Origin: Pisolithus tinctorius | Taxonomy: Eukaryota > Basidiomycota > Agaricomycetes > Boletales > Pisolithaceae | Direction: 5' to 3' | DNA: 64,000 nucleotides | Assembly: GCA_024663395.1 (NCBI GenBank) | Contig: JANFAH010000028.1 | Location: forward strand, 62,001 to 126,000 | Shown here: positions 34,128 to 44,487 of the stretch, piece by piece | Layout of the letters: every line of letters starts with the position of its first letter | Numbering within the stretch: the first letter of the stretch is position 1 | Notes under the pieces: model-generated | Told to the model about the DNA's origin: nothing | Databases searched by the model: none | What the model saw: the letters and a program-made list of their open reading frames with translations, nothing else | Position numbers and translations under genes: made by a program

Positions 34128-34962
34128 TTAAAGGGCATGCTGACAAGATTTTGTCAATGGCCTTCTCGCCTGATGGCAGGCGTATTATAGCAGGCTCTGC
34201 TAACCGTTTGGTTTGCCAGTGGGATGTGCACAGTCGAACACAAGTTGTCTCACCGAATGGAGAGTTGGTTGCGTCAGGTTCTTATGACAGCACTATTCGC
34301 CTGTGGAACGCACGTACGAGTGTGCAAAGCGGCCCGCCTCTGCAAGGGCACACTGGGAAGGTGTTCTCGGTCGTGTTTTCGCCGAACGGCAGGAAGTAGT
34401 CTCGGGTTCTGCTGACCAAACCATCTGTCTGTGGGATGTCCAAACCAGAGCTAAAGTCCGCGCACTCATAGGGCATACTGACAAAATACAGTCGGTTGCA
34501 GTTTCTCGTGATTGCACAATTGCATCTGGTTCCTATGACAAGACCCTTCATTTATGGCATTTGCGCGCCGGAGTACAGGTGGGGCGCCCTTTCGAAGGGC
34601 ACACTGGTATGGTTTGGTCAGTTGCCTTTTCCCCGGATGGGAGAAAAGTCGCGTCGAGTTCTGAGGATAAGAGTCTCTGCATATGGGATGTGCGCAACAG
34701 CTCTCAGGTTGACCATCATCTCGAAGGGCATGGTGATGAAGTCACCTCGGTCGCGTTCTCTCCGTGTGGAGCGCAGTTAGTATCGGGTTCAATGGACGCC
34801 AACGCCTTTCTCTGGGATGCGCACAACGGTGACCGTCTTGGCGCACCTCTAAAAGGAAACGCTGGCTGGGTTCGTTGTCTTACATTTTCACCTGATGGTA
34901 GGCAGATTGTATCAGGAACTGAAGGTGGATGTATTTGCCTATGGAATGCAAGGATACACTAG
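34128..34962 (+). pseudogene. WD40 repeat gene remnant
   Basis: Six to seven WD40 blades: LKGHADKILSMAFSPDGRR, VASGSYDSTIRLWNARTS, LQGHTGKVFSVVFSPNGRK, ALIGHTDKIQSVAVS, FEGHTGMVWSVAFSPDGRK, LEGHGDEVTSVAFSPCG, LKGNAGWVRCLTFSPDGRQ. Broken by a ~17-residue deletion after the first blade (~34,245) and a one-base deletion near 34,397 that moves it to another frame. WD40 propellers are protein-binding platforms. No start exon found. Confidence 0.75.
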
Positions 34963-36008
34963 GTGGTTCTGGCGCCATTAGGAGTTCAGCCCAATTTAGT
35001 TTCGAGAGTCGGCCAGCGTGAATCTTTTTCTGGTTGTCAAGATTCAAATAATCACCTGTTCGATGCCAATTTAACTTCTATTCGCAGGTTGATGTCCTGC
35101 CAGCACGTCAACCTACGAAAAGTATCATGGTATGAGATGGTATCAAGGATGGCGACAAGCTGTAGTACCCCTATATAAGGACACAATTGGCCGGCGGCGC
35201 GGTCCGCTCGCCCGCCCCGGCCAAAAGAAACTTGAACTACTTCAACATCCTGTTATGTCAATCATCAAACGGGACACGAAAACTCTGGTTTGGTTGAAAT
35301 AGTACTGCAGCGCGTACCATTGTTGCCGAGGGTGAGTTTGTAATCCCATGCTGTGGCAGTCATGCAGTATACCGGTTCTGTCATTTTTCTGCGTGATGTC
35401 AGTCCTGGCTTCTTTTCCCTCCTATGGCAAGTTTTTATCATCATCATCATCATCCTCATCCTCATAATGCATCCTTTTTCTAGATCAACACCGGTGCACG
35501 TCACTCCAACATGTGGCTGCACGCTAAAACCACTAGGGCCGCGGACCGGAAAGGTTCCTGGTCTCACAGCAAATTTACATATTCGAGTTTATTTCTATGT
35601 GGGGACATCATCCTCATACCTGGGTCGTGACCCTGCGCTCAATCGACTATGGACTCTTCATCCAATATGAATTCTGCGAGGAACCGGAATGGCGGTATGC
35701 GTGGTATGTAGTAATAATTGTGATGTTGCTGGTTTCCTTTTTACAGTAATTTTTCAACATCATCCTCCCCCCTACACGTGGTGTCTGTGAATGTCTGAGG
35801 CAGCTGGGGGACCAGCTTGTACCCGCACCTGTGGCCTCATCAAGAAAATTACCATATGTGAACATCCTCCTCCTTGCTTATGAGCAAATGTACGGACGAG
35901 CTACAGGTTTCCGTCAACCCTTCCCATCACTAGCGCGTCATCCACCGTTCACAATTTAAAAGGAGGCGATGGAAACCGTCCCATCTGTCTCCTCACTGCT
36001 ATCCAGCT
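34963..36008. other. Region without gene; GC hairpin and unit C leader
   Basis: Contains an inverted repeat (35187-35224), CAT/CTC trinucleotide runs near 35,440, and from ~35,735 the leader of repeat unit C (TTTTTACAGTAATTTTTCAAC, ACAATTTAAAAGGAGGCGAT). Confidence 0.6.
35187..35224. repeat. GC-rich inverted repeat
   Basis: TTGGCCGGCGGCG pairs with CGCCCGCCCCGGCCAA (one bulge), loop ~9 nt; it lies just after CTATATAAG. Function unknown. Confidence 0.6.
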
Positions 36009-36743
36009 ATGGATCTTGCTATCCAATTCATCTTGAAACTCACTCCCTTTGCCAATGTATGCGCAATCGACGACTGTGCTCACGCCCTGGCATATTTGAT
36101 CGAGTATTGGGAATGGGATATCGACGCGGTATGTCACTCCCTCTTCCCGTATCTATGATGTCCTCTCATTCATGGATAGTATCGAAGCTACCTGAAGTAT
36201 GCCAGTGTTACTACATGCACTACTGCTACTCTAACATCGTCCACACAGCCCGAACATCCGCGCCGACAATACCTATATCGTCCTGTGTGCACTTATGCTT
36301 CTGGCCATGGTCGAGTTGATGCATTTGCGCTACAGTGGGTTAACTTCCGAGGAGTTACAAGTAAGGCACCCTTCTCTCCGTCACGTATTCATGTTGGTTG
36401 AGCTGTGCAGGAACGTATCCGTGCCATTGGTCCTCGTACTTTTGCCATCCTGGCTGCTATCCCTCGCCTGGGTGTGATCATCATCCGCAACGTCGAAATC
36501 ATCGTGATAGCAGACTCCCCGGCCGTTGCATGTAGCCTCATAGTGGCGAGCATGTTCCCAGTGATATTCCCATTGATACTATCAGGTGCTCATGAAATAC
36601 GAGGGTGGATTGTCAATAGAAGAACACCACAACGTGCACTTGAACGAAACGGGGTTGACGTTGAGGCCATAACCTCAGCTGTGACGGGTCGCTCGAAGAT
36701 TAAGAGGGTACGAACGAGGCTTGTGCACCTTAATCCTTATTGA
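36009..36743 (+). CDS. Predicted small membrane protein, family copy C (open frame, 4 exons)
   Basis: Same exon plan as copy A: ATG at 36009 (MDLAIQFILKLTPFANVCAI), introns starting GTATGTCAC, GTATGCCAG and GTAAGGCAC, stop TGA at 36741. Exon 3 encodes NTYIVLCALMLLAMVELMHL, exon 4 ERIRAIGPRTFAILAAIPRL and MFPVIFPLILSGAHEIRGWI. Frame and splice sites are intact although the protein is clearly diverged from copy A, which argues that the family was under selection for some time. Function unknown. Confidence 0.6.
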
Positions 36744-37298
36744 CGTGACACCTAGACCGGCTCTCCACAACCTATCAATGATGATATCGAGTCCTCGGTG
36801 GATCACAATGGGCATCTCCATTCGTCCAAGGGGCAGAGTGCATTCGATCCGGCGCCTGAGTTCCACGATTGACGTTGCCGCCTCCAACCTCAGTGTCTGT
36901 GTTAGCCATCATCTGCTGCACGCCACATCATTGGGGGCAGAAAAGAAAAGTCGTTCATCTCTAATATCTCGATCTGCTGTTTTCCATAGATTTGTACCTT
37001 GGATTCCCTGTTGTTTTCTCAGTATACCTACCTGCACAATATAGGCCATACATTCTGAAGAGTCGTATGGTGTGGTTCTTTGTGAGCCAGTTTTAGGTCC
37101 ATGTAAAACATGTAGACATGCCATATACTCAGGCAGCGCAGCCCACGAGATTTCCTTGTAACAAGTCTTCTTCACCCTTCTATCATTGGTTCAACATCCA
37201 TGATCATAACCATTGATTTCACAAGTAATCGTGGGATTCGTTTTCGGTAGTTGCCGCCACTGTTTCCGCTATTCGCTCTAACACCAGCGGCCCGTACC
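36744..37298. other. 3' part of repeat unit C
   Basis: Matches the downstream portion of units A and F in patches (GTAAAACATGTAGACATGCCATA). No gene. Ends at the target duplication of the MITE. Confidence 0.55.
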
Positions 37299-37931
37299 TA
37301 TGACGCTGCATCTGTAACATTAAACAAACAAAAATAAAGCAGCTGATTGCGCGACTTTTGCAGTACTCCTCCTGCGCAACTTTTTATGCTACCCCTGCAT
37401 AATTTTTAACACAGCCACCTTGCACCACTTTGCACTAGCTAGGAGGGCAGTTACAATAGATAAACGTAGGCAGGACGTGAACACAGTTCGTCGGCACCCT
37501 CCCCAGTCATCCCGCCCAATCCACGAGGCCGTGATGCCCCACAGGGCCCGCTCGAATGCTCGACCCCCTCCCCCGCCCCTCCCGCCTGGTGGCGGGATTG
37601 CTCCTTCGGGAAATTCCCACGGCATCGCCACCTGCAACTTCATGTGACCGAACTCCGCGCCACAAGTCATCACTGGCCTAGCGAATTTGGGCCCGTTTCT
37701 TGGCAAAAATACCCATTATTACATGGGTTATGTACAGTAGCATCGAAACGAGTCCCGAGGAACGGGCGAGGAGTGCGTGTAGCCCTGACTCGCTCGCTCC
37801 CCCGTGCACATGCCCTGCTTAGTCAGTAGCTGTGAGCACAGCCACCTGCCAACTTTCTGCGCATTACTGCAAAAGTCGCGCAATCGGCTGTTTTATTTTT
37901 GTTTGTTTAATGTTACAGATGCAGCGTCATA
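37299..37931. mobile_element. MITE with ~75-bp termin. inverted repeats
   Basis: 633 bp. Left end TATGACGCTGCATCTGTAAC (37299 on) is inverted at the right end (to 37931); the arms match with few mismatches through AACAAACAAAAATAAA and GATTGCGCGACTTTTGCAGT, ~75 bp. Flanked by CGTACC on both sides (37293-37298, 37932-37937), a likely 6-bp target duplication. No credible coding frame, so non-autonomous. Superfamily not determined. Confidence 0.85.
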
Positions 37932-37937
37932 CGTACC

Positions 37938-39129
37938 CACGTATCCTCAAGGATCTCATACTACACGCAATGCAGAGGAAGTTAATTACAGCCTCAGGAT
38001 CGTCTCCTGAATTACTACAGTATGTGAGGCAATAACTTTCCCCCGCGCAGTGATCTTTGAAGTTCTTGAGTTTTGGACCAGTCGGGCCTCCCCCAGATCC
38101 TCACGGAAATGGCTGGCAATCATAGACATGCACGTATGACGAGTAGCTGCTGCATCACAAGCACTAGCCTCATCGTTTGATTCGCACACGTCCTACATTC
38201 TTTTCCACTGGCATCTACTCTGTGGTGGTAAAGAGGCGGGGCCACTTGATTGCTGATCAGAAGACCCATTTAGTCAATCCACCCAGGCGATGTTCCAAGC
38301 CTCTCCAAGCCCGGTAAGGTTCCGCATGCGGACATCCTCCTCATCCTCAGGAGCCTCATATTGTATTAAACAACATAAGCTAAGAAGGCACATGTCGACA
38401 ACTGACATTTACGTTGTGCCATTGCAGTGCGATGCCGTCGGTTTTATTCGCGTGGGTTCTATCGGTTTCATCTTACTCTCAAATACCCGAACGCCGGGGT
38501 ACTCTTCCCTTGATGATTCCTAACCATGTAATACATACTTATCAGGTGAGTATTAAGCACTGTTCTATTCGTGGACATCATCATCAGGAACGTGAATTCC
38601 ACATGTTCATCAGTGACACCGGTGACTATCTACTTCCTCCTATCTGTAGTAGGTATTCAACATCCTACCCCCCCTCACCTATCAACTCCCGACGACTCGA
38701 GTCGTGGCATGGCGAACTCCTAAGCTTCGTCTAAAAATGTACATTAATCGTGTATTCTTGTCACTCATTTTTGCCTTCCTTAGCCACCCTCATAAACCCA
38801 CGGACCCCGCTTGCATTCTACCTGCGGAATCACTCTGAAGGGCGAATTGACCATGGACCACACTAATCCAGTTCACCCTTTACCAAGCATTGGACATGGG
38901 ATATCCATGTGACATATCCATCTCATATTTCGTACTTACAATATCTTCTCACTCATGGATAGTATCAAGGCTACCTGAAGTACGTTCGCTTTGTTACATG
39001 GTGTTATTTTTTACCTTAGCGCTGTCCATACGGCTGAGGAGTTCGCTCCATTGTCCTTGTGTGGTCGTGTTTCTCGCTATAGCAGAGTAGATGGATTGGG
39101 TTAACGTTGGGCTGACCTCAGGAATTTAC
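37938..39129. other. Region without intact gene; fragment D of the repeat unit
   Basis: Near 38,890-39,110 a degraded piece of the unit is visible (GGACATGGGATATCCATGTG, AGTATCAAGGCTACCTGAAG, TTCTCGCTATAGCAGAGTAG). The rest shows nothing. Confidence 0.5.
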
Positions 39130-40165
39130 GGTGGAACGGTGTTCAGTTAACATTCCAGTTGACATTTCCAGGCGTCTACGATATAGTCTCAAATCGTGAT
39201 CATGTAAAGTGGCCCTATTTCTTACTTTTCTCAAGCCGTCCCCATCCTAACGCGAGCTCGGGAAATGGCCCTTACCGTTTACATGTTTGTCACCCTTACG
39301 TTGTGGAAGAGTCCATTAGCAAAAGATTTGGAGATGATGGGCCAGCAGGATGGATGTCATGTATAGAAGCTCACCTATATTTTGACTGATATAGTATGAT
39401 CGTGATAACCCAAGGTCGGTCTGACGGGGAAGGACACCGATGTATGGATTATTTAGCCTGGGGAATCACTAAAGTCATACTTAAACGACATTTAGCGAAG
39501 GGGGGCTCACCGTAATTGTCGTGGGCACGCACATAGTGACGGCGGGCCCACTGCGGCCCTGGTGCACTATCAGCCCACTGTGACTTGGTCAGCTCTCAAT
39601 CGAAGTTGATTGAGTAGTACCTGGCAGGGCTGGAAGCAAAAACGATGAGGCTTTTCTTCGTTGGGACTGGGCAACCTTATGTAAATTCCCTCCTGTCCTC
39701 ATATTGGCAGGTCACTGCAGCCGCCGAAGGGAAAAGGTTACTAGCACCACAGCTCGCCCATCTATGACGGATGCTGGCTTCCTTTTTACAGTAATGTCTC
39801 AAACATTCTCCTCCGCTCCTTGCCTAATTCCCATGGTTCCGTATATTGCAATGGATACCCCAAACTCACGGAGGCCCTTATGAGGGAAATTCCTGTATGC
39901 AGACATCCTCCTCCTTGCTCGTAAGCAAATGGGGTGGGACAACAGTGCGTCGGAACCATGTGTCGTGCACCCGGTAAGTTTCCGTCAACCTCTTCCATCA
40001 CTGGCGCGTCGTACATCCCTCACAATTTAAAAGGCAATGGAAACCGCCATTTACCCCCCACTGCTAGTCAGCTATGGATCTTGCTATCCAGTTCATGTCA
40101 CAGTTCACCCCCTTTGCCAACATACACGCAACCGACGACTATGCTCAAGTCCTAGCACGGTTGGT
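39130..40165 (+). repeat. Duplicated block, copy 2 (partner 28,250-29,340), with gene fragment E
   Basis: Collinear with copy 1. Carries only the 5' end of the membrane-protein gene (40074-40165, ATGGATCTTGCTATCCAG to CGGTTGGTCGATTGG), cut off at ~40,165 where the second segmental duplication begins. Confidence 0.78.
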
Positions 40166-40194
40166 CGATTGGATTCGTCATTTTGGCAGTATGA

Positions 40195-43100
40195 TCAGGT
40201 ACCTGTCTTATGATACGTTGTCAGAGCAGGAATAACACTCCTGAGTTATGTCGAACTTGTTGTCAGCCTCGGGTGGGGCATTACTTTGTGATTCCGCAGT
40301 GCGCGGTGGACGATGTGTCCAGGATTACCTGTTTCGTTGGTTATGAATACACCTCAAACGCATATGACAGACCTACATACCTCCATCGATCAATCAGATG
40401 GCGCAGTTTGCTGTGAACCTCACATGTAGATCCTGAAACCACCTTGAACACTGCATTCCGATAAAGCTAGACTAGAAATGAAGTACTGACAGAGCCCTGT
40501 CGTTCCTTAAAACGGCCTCATGTGTGATGTGCGCCCACCAACCAGTGCTTACTTTCGGCATAAAAGCCATTCTATTGCACGATCGTGCTAATTGCCCCTC
40601 ACCCAGCTATCGCAACGAAACGATCCCTTCGTTTATCATGTCCTTTAGTTACCCTCCGTCGTGTTCAGAGAATGCATACCTGAGCATACTCACCAACTCT
40701 TCTGATGGTGACCGGCGCGTTGCCCAGCGTGGGTGCGGTCCGTCGTCGTTCGTGTCCAACTTGGATACTCCACTCATGTCCAAGGACGCCGCATATACCA
40801 GCTTCCAACGTTCGCATTCTGGTGGCAGTTTGGAAGGACTTGACAGTAGCACCAGCACGGTCGTCCGGATGTCCCAGGATGTTATGTGAGTGGGCTGTAT
40901 GACGCGGACACGCGGTTTTCATCGACGATGAGGGTGACCTTTTAGCAGCAGGTCCCAGCAGGGTAGTGCCTTGGCAGATGACGAATGCTTTATACGACAG
41001 CGGTCTGAAGGGGAACCGCCAAAAGAATGGAGGATGTTGTTCATCTTCGATGTCATTCAGGACTTGATGGGCAGGATGCGCCACTACCGCTGCCGGATGC
41101 GACAAGCGCTTTGGCTCAGACTGATTGAGGGGGATGTGGACGACGACGTGTGGCTTTGGGTCGACGGCGATGAAGAGTGGCTCCGATCCGAGGGACGATA
41201 TTGGCATTTCCTGTATGCAGAGTTGCTTACGGCAGGTGATTGGGTCAGCGCTGAGTCAGCCCTGCGCCGTCGCGTCGATCAGAAGCGATATCCACCCGCG
41301 ACTGACAGAAACGACAGGATTCGCAGTGCTACACCCAAACAGCGCGTTTCTGCCATTACTTGGTTAATCGCCAGCTCCAAAGAGGTGGAAGATCTGTTCG
41401 CCTCTCATGGCCTCACTCCCCCCACGCTCAGTTCTCCACACATAGCATCTACTCTCGATCGTATCGTTGGCAAGTACTGGGATGGGTTTCCCTCCCAAAC
41501 CGGTGCTTGGGAGAATGCCATCGCGATGGCCAAGGAGGACGGGTGCATATGCTCTCCAGCTGATTGTTTTGGTATGAAACGGTGGTTCGATGTGATGGTT
41601 TGGTTGGAGGGAAAACCTCCCGTCTTGGAGGTGGGTTACGATTCCTGCGAGCGTTGTCGGTCGTTGTAAGTCTGCCTTCACATTACATCTCTGCTTTGGT
41701 GCGACTGACCACTCGCAAGGGTTAGGTCTCGATACGAGGACATAACTACCCAACACACGGCGATATTGCATATCTCGTTGTTGGAAGCCTTTTCCTCCTA
41801 CTGTTACGATTTTCATCGACTGGATCTCCCCCCGTGGCGTCTAAGTCCTACAGCAAAGCGAATGATGGACGAAAAACTGGAACCTTTGATGAAGGAGCAT
41901 AGTTTGGACAAGCGATTTCTTCCATGTGTCAATAAATACCCGCAGTCTTTGCGGCACTACGTCGCGCGGCAGTCTTGCGCACCAGACGATGACTCGGGGT
42001 CGGGACCGGACGAACTTCAAGTTCTTGATAACGTCTTTGATGGCGTACATGACCCCTGGGAGGTGCTAGGCGTAACTGCGTTGGTGGCCTGCGGCGGTCC
42101 TGACGTCATGGAGACAGATCTGCATGACCAGGGACTGCACCGCGACTTTTCGTCCTTCGCTCGCGGTTTCCTTGCATGCTTTGATATGCCCGTGCCCCCC
42201 CGGCTGTCTTCTACGAGCGTCAGGCTTTGCCATGAACTTGATCGGGACTATTCTGAAGAACGTCTTTTTAGAACGTCCAACGAAGACGCTGACCTTGACT
42301 GGGTCCCCTCTGACCAAGATGACCGGCAGCTGCGTCTCAGTACTGTCGTCTTCGTTGTTGTAGCAATGTTCCTTCGGAGCAACGACATCGGTGTCTCTCC
42401 CTGTCGGAAGTGCCGAACTATCTGTATGAAGTCCTTGGCTGATCAATCATTGTCCGCGGGCTTCGATGTAATAGGATCTGGTGGTAATGACGTACCGGGA
42501 GGAAGCGTGTCTCTGTCACTCCAGGCGTCCTTAGAAGTCAACATCCAGGAACCTGCAGGGATGGAGGCGTTCACGACCATGCTGCGAAACCCAAGTCTTT
42601 CGAAAGACGAGGTGGAGTTGCGAGTGGTTGCGGAACTCCTCAAACTGGTTAGTCTACTGAGTGCCTCGCATGGTGCTTTCTCTTAACAAGTTCGGTACCA
42701 GAAAAAGTACCTTGACTCCTGTGGTTTGGATGCGTCCGACTGTTTCCACCGTTTGGGTGGTGACAATAGGCCATATCTTGAGTACGTCACGCTTACTCGA
42801 TCCCGAAGTACCCCACGACTAATTAGGAACGCAAGGGAAAGCACCTTACCAAGACGTGTACCCGGAAACAGTGGTTCGTTGAAGCTATCAAAGTCGGACA
42901 AGGTCGAGGCGATAAAGGATAAACTTCTTGACATGCTCAGTAAGTCAACGGTAATACTCTTAGACCGTCCATACGATCTGATGCACCCAGGGGAACTCAG
43001 TTTACCCTACGAGCGGTTGCCTTGGTATACTCTCGAGAAAGACCTAGAGAAGCACGGGTTTGCACTGGTCAATTGGCCGGCTGGAGTTCTCCGCAAGCGC

Positions 43101-43540
43101 GGTAACAGAGGAATCCATGACCTGAGTGCCGTGGAAGTCAATAAACTCTACGAAGCTGTTACGTGTCCAGATGAAAGTCGTCGTCTACATATTCATCGCT
43201 GCCCATCCTCATTGACAGGTATTTATGGCAAGTCCCACCGCTATGTTTACTCATTTCAATCATCTTAGTCGTACTGGCACAGCCGGTAGACTGCACCCCG
43301 GTCGTCGCATCAGGCTCAAAGCGCCCTATGGAAGAACGTGATTTGCATCCTTCGAAAAGAATTAGGTTCAGGTCTATGAATAGTAAAGTCATGCAACAGA
43401 ATCGAGATGAAGCATCTGATTCATGAACATTTGCGACTGTCGTCACCATTATCCTTCGTAATCACCTGTAGCCATAATGTAGCCCCAGCCTTGCCGTGTG
43501 TACTATAGTGCTGATGCTGAGTAGACTGATTTATCGTGGG
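40195..43540 (+). repeat. Segmental duplication, copy 2
   Basis: Collinear with 24,017-27,415 across promoter, all six exons, introns and ~110 bp 3'. This copy keeps the gene open. Confidence 0.85.
40638..43426 (+). CDS. Six-exon gene of unknown function, copy 2 (intact, 835 aa)
   Basis: Exons 40638-40885, 40952-41665, 41726-42647, 42702-42939, 42991-43218, 43269-43426; introns 66, 60, 54, 51 and 50 bp, all GT-AG. The sum is 2,508 nt, an exact multiple of three, with no stop before TGA 43424. Intron 3 contains TAA in frame and a CTTAAC branch-like site, so it must be spliced. Features: residues 1-85 Ser-rich; CERC and CRKC cysteine pairs; DDVWLWVDGDEEWLRS; acidic DADLDWVPSDQDD; C-terminal block ALVNWPAGVLRKRGNRGIHD; basic SKRIRFR near the end. 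No enzyme motif seen. Copy 1 is the broken sister. Likely a mushroom-specific, expanded nuclear or cytosolic protein; the function cannot be stated. Confidence 0.72.
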
Positions 43541-43609
43541 TCTTCGATCGAGTAAGTGAGACGACATGCAGCCTCTTGTTTCCGCTCGTCTCACTCAGCA
43601 AAGCCTCCA
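43427..43609. other. Spacer up to the KDZ target duplication
   Basis: End of the segmental duplication and unique flank; no gene. Confidence 0.5.
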
Positions 43610-43617
43610 CCCTTTTT

Positions 43618-44400
43618 CACCTGATACTCCCACTTATATAATCTAATTAGACACAACATTGCTGTTTTGATGTCGGTCTAAGACGAGGCATTTGAGGTGT
43701 TTTCCCCCTCAATGAATAATTATTGAATACCGTAGAGTACTTAAAAAGATTAAGAGCCACTAATCTACCTGAGCCACACCAGGCGCACTGGGATTTGTCA
43801 TCAGCGCCCCGCCGATGCTTCCCACGCACGTGACGCGTCATCCCCGACACCTCTCGTCGCCGTTGTCGACAGCGAGCTCGCATATCTCAACAACTACACA
43901 ACGTACAAGCATCGGACTTTCACGGCCGTATAGTACTCATGTCTAGCTAGCATTCTGTAACATATTATTAATTACCACTAGATACTATGTACTAAGCTAC
44001 CAGAGCTGTGCCGCGTCGCACTAGGATTTGTCATCAACACACCACCCGTACTTCCCACGCACGTGACGCGTCATCCCCGACACCTCTCGTCGCCGTTGCC
44101 GACAGCGAACTCGCATATCTCAACAACTACACAACGCGCAAACATCGGACTTTCACGGCCGTATAGTACTCATGTCTAGCTAGCATTCTGTAACATATTA
44201 TTAATTACCACTAGATACTAAGTACTAAGCTACCAGAGTGGTGCCGCGTCGCACTGGGCTTTGTCATCAACGCCCACCCGTACTTCCCACGCACGTGACG
44301 TGTCATCCCCGACACCTCTCGTCGCCGTTGTCGACAGCGAGCTCGCATATCTCAACAACTACACAACGCACAAACATCGGAATTTCACGAACATGTAGTA
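43618..44400 (+). repeat. Left terminal inverted repeat with 232-bp tandem units
   Basis: Unique outer arm, then ~2.7 units of 232 bp (GACACCTCTCG at 43846, 44079, 44311). Each unit holds CACGCACGTGACGCGTCATC and AACATATTATTAATTACCAC. Candidate transposase-binding repeats. Confidence 0.9.
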
Positions 44401-44487
44401 TTCATACGCAACTAGTGCCCTGTCACATGAAATCCCATATTCTCGCCAAAGTCAACTGATGCAAGGACATTTAAGTAATTTATCTAC

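Noticed and set aside
42648..42701. TAA in copy 2 of the six-exon gene as a nonsense mutation
   Set aside because: It lies in a 54-bp GT-AG intron with a CTTAAC branch-like site; splicing keeps the phase exactly.
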